DNA of 10,442 bases from assembly GCA_021107195.1 (NCBI GenBank), contig JAIOTF010000280.1, forward strand, positions 1 to 10,442. Reading direction: 5' to 3'. A program made the translations under genes and the position numbers. The number at the start of each line of letters is the position of its first letter. The first letter of the stretch is position 1. The notes beneath the pieces were generated by a model. It worked only from the letters and a program-made list of their open reading frames with translations, made no database searches and was not told where the DNA came from. Shown here one piece after another: positions 1 through 6,982 of the stretch. This DNA is from Anaerolineaceae bacterium. GTDB lineage: Bacteria; Chloroflexota; Anaerolineae; Anaerolineales; Anaerolineaceae.

Positions 1-1
1 C

Positions 2-1705
2 GCCAAAGCCACGGAGCTATACTGGACCGGTCATATGTTCTCCTGGCTGCGAAACGTTGGCCCCGGTGCATATTACAGCAACCGCCCATACTACTGCCCC
101 GAAGTAGCCGGTTTCCTGCCGACACATTCTCTCAAGGAAGCCATTCCGGCGGTGCACAATTATATCGACAGCCACAAAGACGAATGGGATCGGTACGGCA
201 TCCGGACAAAAGGCCTGGACGTGTATTTCTCGCGCAACGCAGCCTACCTTTGGGTAGACACGCTTTATCCTGAGAATGTCCCCGAGGCGCACGAGTATGG
301 CTTAACGGTTCGCAAAGACATAGCTGAACTGCTCTTCTCTCAATGGATGTCACCCGGAGGCATAGTCGCCGGCATTGCTCCGTACATCATGGATAAATTG
401 GGGAACTCTTTCAAGTTGATGCAAACCTTGAAGGCGACTCTGGACCCCAATAATATCCTCAACCCCGGAATCCTGAACCTGGGAGGAAACCCCACTCTGG
501 GACCGATTCTCGAACAAATCGATGGAAAGGATCACCCCGCCCTGGACGCTTTGGCGGTGTTCACCTATCAGTGCCTGCGCTGCGCTTTCTGCTTCGACGT
601 AAGCTGGGTCGGCGAGGGACATAAATGCCCATCCTACGCCTACGGGTCACTGGAATCACACAGCGCGCGCGGACGAATTGCAATCGCACGCGCCATCCTT
701 GAAGGCGAATTGGTCTACGATGAAGATGTGGCCGACCGCGTCTTCAGTTGTACATTGTGCGGGGCATGTTCGGAGCATTGCCTCAAACAACTTGATATCC
801 AGGAGATTTACCAGGCTATGCGGGAGGATTTGGCCGCCAAAGGACTGACACCAAAAGGATTGCATCACGTCGTCGAGTTGACAATGGCGGAACACAATCC
901 GTTCGATAAACAGGCCGAGGATCGTCTCCAATGGCTTAAGGACAAATCGCACGTTGACGTCAAAGCCAAAACCGCCTACTATGTGGGCTGCTCCCCATCT
1001 TTCTCCAAGCGGTCAATGGCGAAGGACGGTGCCGAATTGTTGAATAAATTGGGTGTAGATTATACGATTGCTTCCGACGAATGGTGCTGTGCCCATCCGC
1101 TTATGGTTGCCGGTGAGCGTGAAAAAGCCGCCGAGTTCATGCGTCACAATATCGAGATCTATCAATCTCTGGGTGTCGAACGCATCGTTTTCACATGCCC
1201 GGGATGTTATGAAACTTTCAAGAAAGAAATGCCCCAGGTTCTGGGCGAGCCACTGCCTTTTGAAACGCTGCACATAGCCGAACTCGTTGCAGAAGAACTT
1301 GAAGCTGGCCGGGCCGCTTTCGAGCCTATGACTGGCGGTGTGGTGATTACCTATCACGATTCATGTACATTGGGACGCGGATTGGGCGTGTACGACGCGC
1401 CGCGCAAGGTAATCGAGGCTATACAAGGCACGCGTCTGGCTGAGATGCCCAGAAACCAGGGCGATTCTTTCTGTTGCGGCGCCGGCGCGTTCGTGCGCTA
1501 CGATTTTCCCGAATTAACAGAAACTGCCGGGCGTGACAGATGGTCAGAGGCCGTGGAAACAGAAGCCAACTTGCTGCTTACCGCCTGTCCGGCCTGTTTG
1601 AGTCAATTCCAATCTATGAAGGCGCGCACCAAAGACCCCCTCCAGGTGATGGATTTGGTCAATTTGGCTAACAAGCAAATCATAGTCAAGGAAACAACAA
1701 CCTAA
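2..1705 (+). CDS. FAD-linked oxidase / iron-sulfur dehydrogenase with CCG domains, lactate or glycolate type (5' partial)
   Basis: The reading frame is open to the left edge, so the N-terminus, including most of the FAD-binding half, lies outside the window; 567 residues are visible. The LDPNNILNPG motif (visible residues 147-156) marks the end of an FAD-linked oxidase C-terminal domain. Two ferredoxin-like cysteine sets follow, with codons at 572, 581, 590, 626 and at 749, 758, 767, 779. Next come two CCG domains of the GlpC/HdrB type: WCC near 1082 and CPGC near 1196, then a CTLGR motif near 1364, FCCGAG near 1468 and ACPAC near 1583. Relatives oxidise 2-hydroxyacids such as D-lactate or glycolate and pass electrons to quinone or another carrier, at the cytoplasmic membrane face. 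The first cluster has an expanded spacing, C-x2-C-x2-C-x11-C. The family is secure; the substrate is not determined. An 88-bp gap separates it from the sugar operon, so it may be functionally linked. Confidence 0.88.
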   Translation, partial: AKATELYWTGHMFSWLRNVGPGAYYSNRPYYCPEVAGFLPTHSLKEAIPAVHNYIDSHKDEWDRYGIRTKGLDVYFSRNAAYLWVDTLYPENVPEAHEYGLTVRKDIAELLFSQWMSPGGIVAGIAPYIMDKLGNSFKLMQTLKATLDPNNILNPGILNLGGNPTLGPILEQIDGKDHPALDALAVFTYQCLRCAFCFDVSWVGEGHKCPSYAYGSLESHSARGRIAIARAILEGELVYDEDVADRVFSCTLCGACSEHCLKQLDIQEIYQAMREDLAAKGLTPKGLHHVVELTMAEHNPFDKQAEDRLQWLKDKSHVDVKAKTAYYVGCSPSFSKRSMAKDGAELLNKLGVDYTIASDEWCCAHPLMVAGEREKAAEFMRHNIEIYQSLGVERIVFTCPGCYETFKKEMPQVLGEPLPFETLHIAELVAEELEAGRAAFEPMTGGVVITYHDSCTLGRGLGVYDAPRKVIEAIQGTRLAEMPRNQGDSFCCGAGAFVRYDFPELTETAGRDRWSEAVETEANLLLTACPACLSQFQSMKARTKDPLQVMDLVNLANKQIIVKETTT

Positions 1706-1710
1706 TAGAT

Positions 1711-1720
1711 TTTCCGGAAA
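1711..1720. repeat. Perfect 10-bp palindrome TTTCCGGAAA
   Basis: The sequence TTTCCGGAAA is perfectly self-complementary and lies 5 bp after the stop codon of the FAD/FeS gene. It could be a protein-binding site or chance. No second copy was noticed in the window, so its meaning is uncertain. Confidence 0.3.
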
Positions 1721-1722
1721 CA

Positions 1723-1759
1723 AGGTAACAGTCATTTGAAATGGCCGTGACTGTCACCT
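1723..1759. promoter_or_regulatory. 12-bp inverted repeat: operator or terminator-like hairpin
   Basis: The arms AGGTAACAGTCA (1723-1734) and TGACTGTCACCT (1748-1759) pair at 11 of 12 positions around a 13-nt spacer. A TTGAAA hexamer (1736-1741) sits between the arms and resembles a -35 element. A possible extended -10, TGCGAATAT (1759-1767), follows but at a long spacing. No T-run follows the right arm, so this is a weak candidate for an intrinsic terminator. Its position directly before the first gene of the sugar operon makes an operator, for example for the operon's own SorC regulator, a reasonable alternative. The inverted repeat is certain; the function is inferred. Confidence 0.45.
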
Positions 1760-1793
1760 GCGAATATCAACAAGCTAAAAAAGGAGCTGCCCC

Positions 1794-2531
1794 ATGAAGA
1801 AAAAACTTGTTACCACTCATTCCGCTTTGATAGCTGTTTGGGCTGCGCTCATCGCGGTCTCCTCGTTGCTACCTGCATTTCCAGTCATCGGAACAGGAGC
1901 CACCCTGAACGTCGGTGATGCAATCGTTGTCCTGGGAGGGATTCTATTTGGCCCCTGGGCCGGTGGAATTGCAGCCGGCGTAGGTGGTTTCATCGGGCAG
2001 TTGATCGCCCCACATGGCAATATTTTTGGGCCGCTGCAATTTACGATTGCGATTATGGCTGCTATTGCCGCCGGATTGGCAATGCAACGAAAATGGTTTT
2101 ATCCACTGGTAGCTTTACTATTTTTCGGTTCTATATGGTACCTCTTCCCATTAGGCCGCCAAGCCTGGGCAACACCCCTGCTCTATTTACCGGGAATCAT
2201 CGCCTGCATCGTTGGCTGGATATGGGGGAATGGCTGGCTGACATCTGATCGCAGAGCACAAATCTTTACAGGCGTGTTTGTGTGCGGGCTGATCGGGGTT
2301 GTAATAGCCCTCTCAATTGGGAATTTATGGGCACTGGTTATGTTTGCGCTCCCTGCCCCGATCTGGTTCAGCGTTCTCTTTATCTCTCCAATCGAGAGAA
2401 TTGGCTTTGGGTTGATTGCCGCAGCTATCGGAACACCGTTGTTGATCGGGCTGCCAAAGATTTCGGTGACTGTAGGGCCAGCATTGACCGAAGAAGATAC
2501 CGATGACGATGACGAATGGGATGACGAATGA
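1794..2531 (+). CDS. ECF-type transporter S component-like integral membrane protein
   Basis: This is a 245-residue hydrophobic protein with about six predicted membrane segments (roughly 8-30, 42-70, 78-97, 103-120, 128-148 and 157-220, the last probably two helices). The N-terminal half has the look of ECF transporter substrate-binding (S) subunits: an Ala/Leu-rich first helix ending in a proline-rich turn, then TGATLNVGDAIV and GILFGPWAGG followed by a glycine-rich helix. S components capture a small molecule, classically a vitamin or metal, and work with a shared ATPase/T module that is not encoded here. The start is supported by AAGGAG at 1781-1786 with a 7-nt spacer. The C-terminus (233-245) is an unusual acidic tail with 11 Asp/Glu in 13 residues. 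As first gene of a sugar-catabolic cluster it is the only visible importer candidate. A different small membrane protein family cannot be excluded. Confidence 0.68.
   Translation: MKKKLVTTHSALIAVWAALIAVSSLLPAFPVIGTGATLNVGDAIVVLGGILFGPWAGGIAAGVGGFIGQLIAPHGNIFGPLQFTIAIMAAIAAGLAMQRKWFYPLVALLFFGSIWYLFPLGRQAWATPLLYLPGIIACIVGWIWGNGWLTSDRRAQIFTGVFVCGLIGVVIALSIGNLWALVMFALPAPIWFSVLFISPIERIGFGLIAAAIGTPLLIGLPKISVTVGPALTEEDTDDDDEWDDE
2508..2531 (+). repeat. 12-bp tandem duplication at the 3' end of the membrane protein gene
   Basis: GATGACGAATGG (2508-2519) is followed directly by GATGACGAATGA (2520-2531). The units are in frame and encode Asp-Asp-Glu-Trp and Asp-Asp-Glu-stop. They differ only at the last base, so the TGG tryptophan codon of the first unit corresponds to the TGA stop of the second. 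A GATGAC dimer (2502-2513) overlaps the start, consistent with slippage-driven growth of the acidic tail. Confidence 0.8.
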
Positions 2532-2538
2532 AAACACT

Positions 2539-2569
2539 CTCTTTTAAAAGCCGTGTTCTTTTGAAAGAG
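2539..2569 (+). promoter_or_regulatory. 12-bp intercistronic hairpin after the membrane protein gene
   Basis: CTCTTTTAAAAG (2539-2550) pairs with CTTTTGAAAGAG (2558-2569), including one T-G wobble, around a 7-nt loop. It begins 7 nt after the stop codon. No T-run follows, so it is better read as an RNA-stability or attenuation hairpin than as a strong terminator. A competing stem, TGAAAG (2562-2567) with CTTTCA (2577-2582), would disrupt it. Confidence 0.5.
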
Positions 2570-2592
2570 GCTGAAACTTTCATCGGGGGGGA

Positions 2593-2637
2593 AGAATCCT
2601 TTTGGTTCCGGCTTGTCCGGGCTAAGATTCTACGGAG
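2593..2637 (+). promoter_or_regulatory. Leader hairpin and ribosome binding site of the PfkB kinase gene
   Basis: AGAATC (2593-2598) pairs with GATTCT (2626-2631), enclosing CCGG (2608-2611) and CCGG (2617-2620) around the loop CTTGT. Two nucleotides later comes GGAG (2634-2637), placed 6 nt before the GTG start at 2644, which supports that start. Folding of the upstream stem could influence ribosome access. I did not recognise a known riboswitch class. Confidence 0.4.
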
Positions 2638-2643
2638 AAAATT

Positions 2644-3570
2644 GTGTCCTTGGATTTCGATGTAGTAATTTTGGGTGCTGCAGCAGTTGACCTGGTAGCC
2701 AGGGTTGACAGGCTGCCAGGCATTGACGAAATAGTTTTCGCCCGCGAGTATGCCCACCATGCCGGAGGCAGCGGAGCCAATATTGCCGTCGGCATCGCCA
2801 AACTTGGACGAACAGTAAGCTCTCTCGGAAAAGTGGGCGATGATGAGGCAGGCAAGTGGTTGTTGAAGAATCTGAGTGCTTCTGGCGTCGATACTCAGGC
2901 AATGCTGAGTGTTGCAGGAGGCAAATCTGCATCCTGCTTCATTGCCCTCGACGCTCACGGTAACAGAGTCATCTTTGCGCTTGGCGGCTCGGCACTCATC
3001 GAGGATGTGGACGAATTGGATCTTCCCCGCGTTACCGGAAGCCGGGTGCTGTGTATCGGCGATGCTTTTATCCCCGTAGCTGTTGCCGCGGCTGAGGCTG
3101 CCCATGACAATGAAACAACCGTCTTTTTCGTTCCCGGCGGCTTAATGGTCACCAATGGACTTAAGGAATTAAGCCCAGTTTTGCAAAACACCAGCGTATT
3201 GGTGATCAGCAGGAATGAAGCGAACACATTGACCGGTGATTGCTCTCTCGTTGAGGCTGTCCGGCTTCTCAGAGAGACGGGACCTGAGGTTGTCGTCGTA
3301 ACTTTGGGAGCCAAGGGAGCAATTCTAGCGAGCGATGACGGCATTGAAACTGTCCCCGCCTTTGATGTGTCTGTCGCCGATACCACTGGCGCCGGGGACG
3401 CCTTTACAGCAGGGCTCATGTACGCCTTTCTCGACGGCCGCACATGGCTGGAAGCTGTAAAAACAGGATGTGCAATGGCCGCCGTCAAAATCGGTCACTT
3501 TGGAGCAACTGGCGGCTTGCCGAGTAAATTGGAATTGGAAAGGTTTATTGAAATAAGGAAAACATTATGA
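2644..3570 (+). CDS. PfkB/ribokinase-family sugar kinase
   Basis: This 308-residue protein has the usual length of the PfkB family of ATP-dependent sugar and nucleoside kinases, which act in the cytoplasm. Visible hallmarks are the N-terminal substrate motif GGSGANIAVG (41-50), the NEAN segment (191-194) at the usual NxxE-type Mg/ATP position, and the anion-hole signature DTTGAGDAF (246-254), whose Asp252 is the expected catalytic base. The start is GTG with GGAG 6 nt upstream. The last four bases overlap the start of the dehydrogenase gene (ATGA, 3567-3570), which predicts translational coupling. In this operon it probably phosphorylates the sugar or a sugar phosphate before aldol cleavage, as LacC-like enzymes do. 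Ribokinase, fructokinase, tagatose-6-phosphate kinase or nucleoside kinase activity all remain possible from motifs alone. Confidence 0.88.
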   Translation: MSLDFDVVILGAAAVDLVARVDRLPGIDEIVFAREYAHHAGGSGANIAVGIAKLGRTVSSLGKVGDDEAGKWLLKNLSASGVDTQAMLSVAGGKSASCFIALDAHGNRVIFALGGSALIEDVDELDLPRVTGSRVLCIGDAFIPVAVAAAEAAHDNETTVFFVPGGLMVTNGLKELSPVLQNTSVLVISRNEANTLTGDCSLVEAVRLLRETGPEVVVVTLGAKGAILASDDGIETVPAFDVSVADTTGAGDAFTAGLMYAFLDGRTWLEAVKTGCAMAAVKIGHFGATGGLPSKLELERFIEIRKTL

Positions 3571-4595
3571 AAGGCATAGCAGCAGGTAAACCCGGAGAAG
3601 TGTTGGTATTCGACTTTCCCTCGCCAGAGCCTGGCGCAGGAGATTTGATCGTCAAGCCGTTAGCGTGCGGGATTTGTTCGACGGACGTAAAAATGGCAAG
3701 CCGCGGATCGGGCGGCAAAATCGAGTATGCCCTTGGACACGAACTGGCAGCGGAAATCGTCACAGTGTCAGAGGGTGAAAAACGATGGGAGGTGGGGCAA
3801 AAAATCGTTGCTGCGCCCTATCTGCCCTGTGGCGCATGCTATTACTGCCAGCATGGTCAACCAACCCTATGTAAAAACCTTTTTAGTGTCTTCCTTTCGC
3901 CGGGAGGGCTTGCCGAGTTGGTGAAGATTCCGCGTGACCTGGCCGCCCGGGGCACCTTCCTCATCCCTGATGCTATGCCAGTTGACATTGCCGCTCTCGC
4001 AGAACCTTTTGGGTGCGTGATCAAAGGTGTCGAGGATGTGGGACTAAAAACCGGAGATTCGGTTCTAATAATTGGTGACGGTCCTATGGGCGTTATCGCC
4101 GCGGCGGTCAGTCGTTATCATGGCGCCAGTCTGGTCATGGTTGCGGGCATGACACCCCATCGCCTGGCAGTGGTCGAGAAGCATTATGCCGATGTTGTGA
4201 TCAATGTCGGCCAAAGCGATCTCCGCAGCGAGGTTGATAAACATACACACGGCCGCGGCGCAGACATTGTCATGTCTGCCGTTTCCAGCGCAGAAGCCTT
4301 GTCCAACGCAATCGATTGTGTGCGCCCGGGCGGGTGGGTCAATGCCTTCGCCGGGGTACCGGATGGCACAACCATCTCTCTCGATCTCAAAAAACTACAC
4401 TATCAGCAGTACTTTATGACCGGCTCCTTTGGGGTTGGCCCCAATCACCTCGTCAAGGCATTAAATATGTTCGCCTCCGGGCGAGTCAATGTCGCGCCGG
4501 TCATATCTGCTCATTTCCCATTCGCACAAGCCATCAAAGCAGTTGCCTATGCCAGAGACAGAGCAGGTCTCAAGGCAATGGTTACTTTTCAATGA
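3567..4595 (+). CDS. Zinc-dependent medium-chain alcohol/polyol dehydrogenase
   Basis: The 342 residues are typical for the zinc-containing medium-chain dehydrogenase family (sorbitol, threonine and galactitol-phosphate dehydrogenase relatives). Catalytic zinc ligands are expected at Cys37 in CGICSTD (34-40), at His58/Glu59 of GHEL, and at the glutamate in AEPFG (145-149). The four-cysteine structural zinc site is intact as C-x2-C-x2-C-x7-C (Cys88, 91, 94, 102). The Rossmann nucleotide-binding loop is GDGPMG (170-175). AAGGA at 3555-3559 lies 7 nt before the ATG, and the start overlaps the kinase stop by 4 bp. In context it probably interconverts a polyol and a ketose, or a phosphorylated form, using NAD(P). 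Substrate and cofactor preference cannot be read from the sequence. Confidence 0.9.
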   Translation: MKGIAAGKPGEVLVFDFPSPEPGAGDLIVKPLACGICSTDVKMASRGSGGKIEYALGHELAAEIVTVSEGEKRWEVGQKIVAAPYLPCGACYYCQHGQPTLCKNLFSVFLSPGGLAELVKIPRDLAARGTFLIPDAMPVDIAALAEPFGCVIKGVEDVGLKTGDSVLIIGDGPMGVIAAAVSRYHGASLVMVAGMTPHRLAVVEKHYADVVINVGQSDLRSEVDKHTHGRGADIVMSAVSSAEALSNAIDCVRPGGWVNAFAGVPDGTTISLDLKKLHYQQYFMTGSFGVGPNHLVKALNMFASGRVNVAPVISAHFPFAQAIKAVAYARDRAGLKAMVTFQ

Positions 4596-4606
4596 GATTC
4601 CTGTAT

Positions 4607-4666
4607 ATGAAACAAGAATTTACCACGAAGGCAAAAAAGTATAAAAAATCCCTGCGGGTATTGTAG
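4607..4666 (+). other. Possible 19-codon basic mini-ORF or degenerate repeat in the dehydrogenase-aldolase gap
   Basis: This lies in the 105-bp AT-rich gap 4596-4700. It runs from ATG at 4607 to TAG at 4664-4666 and would encode MKQEFTTKAKKYKKSLRVL, with seven Lys/Arg in 19 residues. No good ribosome site precedes it. The stretch TTTACCACGAAGGCA (4620-4634) resembles, from memory, a widespread low-complexity 'accacgaaggcac' intergenic sequence in bacterial genomes. I favour a decayed repeat over a gene. A short palindrome, GAGAAATTCTC, also lies in the gap. The aldolase has its own AAGGA (4691-4695), 5 nt before its ATG. Confidence 0.25.
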
Positions 4667-4700
4667 TGAGAAATTCTCTATTAAAAACACAAGGATACTA

Positions 4701-5483
4701 ATGAAAGAACATAGAATACGACGCTTATTTGCAGAAGACAACAGGATTGTGATTGTAGCTTTCGACCATGCCGCTTTCATGGGACCTGTCCGCGGCCTGG
4801 AAAAACCGGGCCAATTCATCGATAATATTGTCGCCACCGGGGTTGATTCGGTGTTGACAACTATGGGAATCGCGCGCACGTTTTGTGGAAAATTCGGACA
4901 CCTCGGATTGATACTGCGTGTGGACGGTGGAGCCACCATGCGAAACCCCAAAATGGGCGACATCGCTCTGTCCTTCTCCGCTCAGGACGCCCTCCGCCTG
5001 GGAGCAGATGCCGTGGCCTGCATGGGCATGATCGGCTTCGATGAAGAGTCGTCCTCGCTGCGCAATCTTGCCGCGCTCTCCTCGCAGTCAGCTGAATGGA
5101 ATATGCCTCTGCTGGCTGAGATGCTCGTCAAGGGTACAGACGATGGCACGGTCACCGTCGAAGATGTCGAATTCGCCATGAGAATTGGCGCCGAACTGGG
5201 CGCTGACCTGATCAAGGCTCCTTATGCTGGGCCAGCTACGGATTTTGCGGCAGCCCTCCAGGCCTGCTACCGTCCGGTTGTCGTGCTGGGTGGGGCCAAA
5301 AGGGATGATCCGGCCGCGCTGTTGGAGAATGTCGCCGAGGCGATTGACGCCGGTGCCAACGGGGTAGCAATCGGACGCAATATCTGGCAGCACCCCCACC
5401 CCGCCAGCGTGTGCAGGGCATTGGTCGCCATCGTCCACGGCGGTGCCAGCGTTGCCCAGGCCCTAAAGGAGATAGTAAATTGA
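4701..5483 (+). CDS. Class I aldolase of the DhnA/FbaB/LsrF (DeoC/LacD) family
   Basis: This 260-residue TIM-barrel protein resembles DhnA-type class I fructose-bisphosphate aldolases and LsrF. Supporting motifs are FDHA (21-24) after the first strand, DLIKAPY (169-175) containing the likely Schiff-base Lys172, GGAK (197-200), and the phosphate-binding-loop segment AIGRNIWQ (223-230). Family members cleave or condense phosphorylated sugars through a lysine imine, commonly yielding dihydroxyacetone phosphate; LsrF itself is a thiolase acting on phospho-AI-2 products. Lying among two sugar kinases and a dehydrogenase, it most likely performs the carbon-carbon cleavage step of the pathway. AAGGA sits 5 nt before the ATG. 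The stop overlaps the TTG start of the FGGY kinase by 4 bp. The family is well supported; substrate and product are open. Confidence 0.82.
   Translation: MKEHRIRRLFAEDNRIVIVAFDHAAFMGPVRGLEKPGQFIDNIVATGVDSVLTTMGIARTFCGKFGHLGLILRVDGGATMRNPKMGDIALSFSAQDALRLGADAVACMGMIGFDEESSSLRNLAALSSQSAEWNMPLLAEMLVKGTDDGTVTVEDVEFAMRIGAELGADLIKAPYAGPATDFAAALQACYRPVVVLGGAKRDDPAALLENVAEAIDAGANGVAIGRNIWQHPHPASVCRALVAIVHGGASVAQALKEIVN
5467..5482 (+). promoter_or_regulatory. Ribosome binding site and TTG start of the FGGY kinase
   Basis: AGGAG (5467-5471) lies 8 nt upstream of TTG (5480-5482), which overlaps the aldolase stop as TTGA. This start gives the expected family N-terminus with GLDIGTSS beginning at residue 7. 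The nearest upstream in-frame ATG (5411) would add 23 residues unlike the family and overlap the aldolase gene by 73 bp, so TTG is preferred. Confidence 0.8.
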
Positions 5484-6982
5484 CCAGGCTGATTGTCGGG
5501 TTGGATATTGGCACATCGTCTGTAAAAGCCGGGCTATTCAACCTGGATGGGCGAAAAGTCGCCATCTCACACGCCCACTACGGGATTTATTCACCCCATA
5601 AAGGTTGGGCAGAGCAGGACCCTGCAGAATGGTGGGCCGGAGTCAAAGAGGTTCTCAACACTGTGACGACCGGGATCGATCCAGCCAAAATCGCTGGCAT
5701 TGGTTTAAGTGGACAATGCCCCGGACACGTACTTGTGGATGATTCGGGAAATGCCATCGGCAACGCCATCATCTGGAGAGACAGACGTGCCACACACGAA
5801 GCCCAATGGCTCGCCGAAAACATTTCCAGAGAACAGGCAGCTAAATGGATCGGCACCTTCCTGGGGGCAAACGCAGCCTCGCCGCCTGCCAGGTTACTCT
5901 GGCTGCGCGACAATCTGCCCGGAGATTGGGAGAAGGCAAGCGTCGTGCTTCAGCCGAAAGATTATATCGGTCTGAAATTAACCGGCGAGTCGCAGACCGA
6001 TATTCACAGCGCATACTGCCTCGTGAACCCGAATACAGGGAAATACGAAGAAGATTATTTCGATCTGCTGGGGCTGTCCACTGAGAAAGTTCCGGCTGTA
6101 CTCTCGCTTACCGAGCCGCTGGGGACGGTTTCAAGTCGAGCGGCAGAGCAAACCGGGCTGCCTGTTGGCGTTCCCGTTATCGTGGGGACGATAGATGCCT
6201 GGTGCGATAATCTGGCCGGAGGTGTCACTCAGGCGGGGGTGGCAGTAGACGTTTCTGGTACATCAGAAATGATCTCTATGCATTCAGAAGTCGAGTATGC
6301 AGGAGGCCCAGTGTTTTTGGCCCGACTGGGAGATGATCTTCGATTTCTCTGCGGCCCCACTCAAGCTGGCGGCGATACTCTGAGATGGCTTTCGGATGGT
6401 TTTCTGCGTCAAAGCAATCTGCCCAACAGTTTTAGCCAACTGCAATCCCTCGCGGATGATGTTCCGGCTGGAAGTGACGGGGTGATTTTTCTCCCCTATT
6501 TGTACGGCGAAAGAGCGCCCATCTGGGACCCGTCTGCCAAAGCAGGCTTCCTCGGTCTCACAGGGGCGCATGACTTACGGCACTGCGTCCGGGCAGTGTA
6601 CGAAGGGGTGGGCTTTGCAATCCGGAACATTCTGGAAATATGCGAGCAGATAAACTCACACGAAGCAGATTATCTAACCATTTGCGGCGGTGGTTCTCAG
6701 AGCAGGTTCTGGAACCAAATTAAAGCAGATATAACCCAGCGATCTGTAAAACCTGTAGAAATCAAAGAATCAGCTTGTTTGGGGGCTGCGATTTTGGCCA
6801 GTGTTGGCGTTGGAATATTCCCGAAGTTGCAGGATGCCTGCGCGAATATGATTCGCTTTGATGAAACAATCGAGCCAAATACCATGAATTCTGCTGTTTA
6901 TGAAGATGCGTTCCAAAAATACTTGAGTATCTATCCAAGTTTGCAGCCTGTGCTTGCTGGCTACGAAGTGAGAAAAACATGA
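5480..6982 (+). CDS. FGGY-family carbohydrate kinase (xylulokinase-like)
   Basis: From the TTG start the protein is 500 residues, the normal size for FGGY kinases, which transfer phosphate from ATP to a sugar or polyol. The N-terminal half has GLDIGTSSVKAGLF (7-20), EQDPAEWW (45-52), GLSGQCPGH (75-83) and WRDRRA (99-104). PVIVGTIDAW (232-241) places the likely catalytic base at Asp239. The C-terminal half has DVSGTSEM (257-264), LPYLYGERAPIWD (338-350) and the adenine-site segment CGGGSQSRFWNQ (402-413). The overall pattern is closest to XylB-like and related ketose kinases, but LsrK-like or ribulokinase-like specificity is also possible. It overlaps the aldolase by 4 bp and the regulator by 4 bp (ATGA, 6979-6982), so it sits in a tightly coupled trio. 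Confidence 0.9.
   Translation: MTRLIVGLDIGTSSVKAGLFNLDGRKVAISHAHYGIYSPHKGWAEQDPAEWWAGVKEVLNTVTTGIDPAKIAGIGLSGQCPGHVLVDDSGNAIGNAIIWRDRRATHEAQWLAENISREQAAKWIGTFLGANAASPPARLLWLRDNLPGDWEKASVVLQPKDYIGLKLTGESQTDIHSAYCLVNPNTGKYEEDYFDLLGLSTEKVPAVLSLTEPLGTVSSRAAEQTGLPVGVPVIVGTIDAWCDNLAGGVTQAGVAVDVSGTSEMISMHSEVEYAGGPVFLARLGDDLRFLCGPTQAGGDTLRWLSDGFLRQSNLPNSFSQLQSLADDVPAGSDGVIFLPYLYGERAPIWDPSAKAGFLGLTGAHDLRHCVRAVYEGVGFAIRNILEICEQINSHEADYLTICGGGSQSRFWNQIKADITQRSVKPVEIKESACLGAAILASVGVGIFPKLQDACANMIRFDETIEPNTMNSAVYEDAFQKYLSIYPSLQPVLAGYEVRKT

Noticed and set aside
2425..3105. Long - strand open frame opposite the membrane protein and kinase genes
   Set aside because: It overlaps two well-supported + strand genes, has no recognisable motif and lacks a plausible ribosome site, so it is a shadow frame.
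2955..3488. 177-codon - strand open frame inside the PfkB kinase gene
   Set aside because: Its low-complexity Ser/Thr/Ala composition is typical of an antisense shadow of an Ala/Val/Gly-rich gene.
5411..5479. Longer N-terminus for the FGGY kinase from ATG 5411
   Set aside because: The extra 23 residues are arginine/proline-rich, unlike the family, and overlap the aldolase gene. The TTG at 5480 has a good ribosome site and gives the canonical start.
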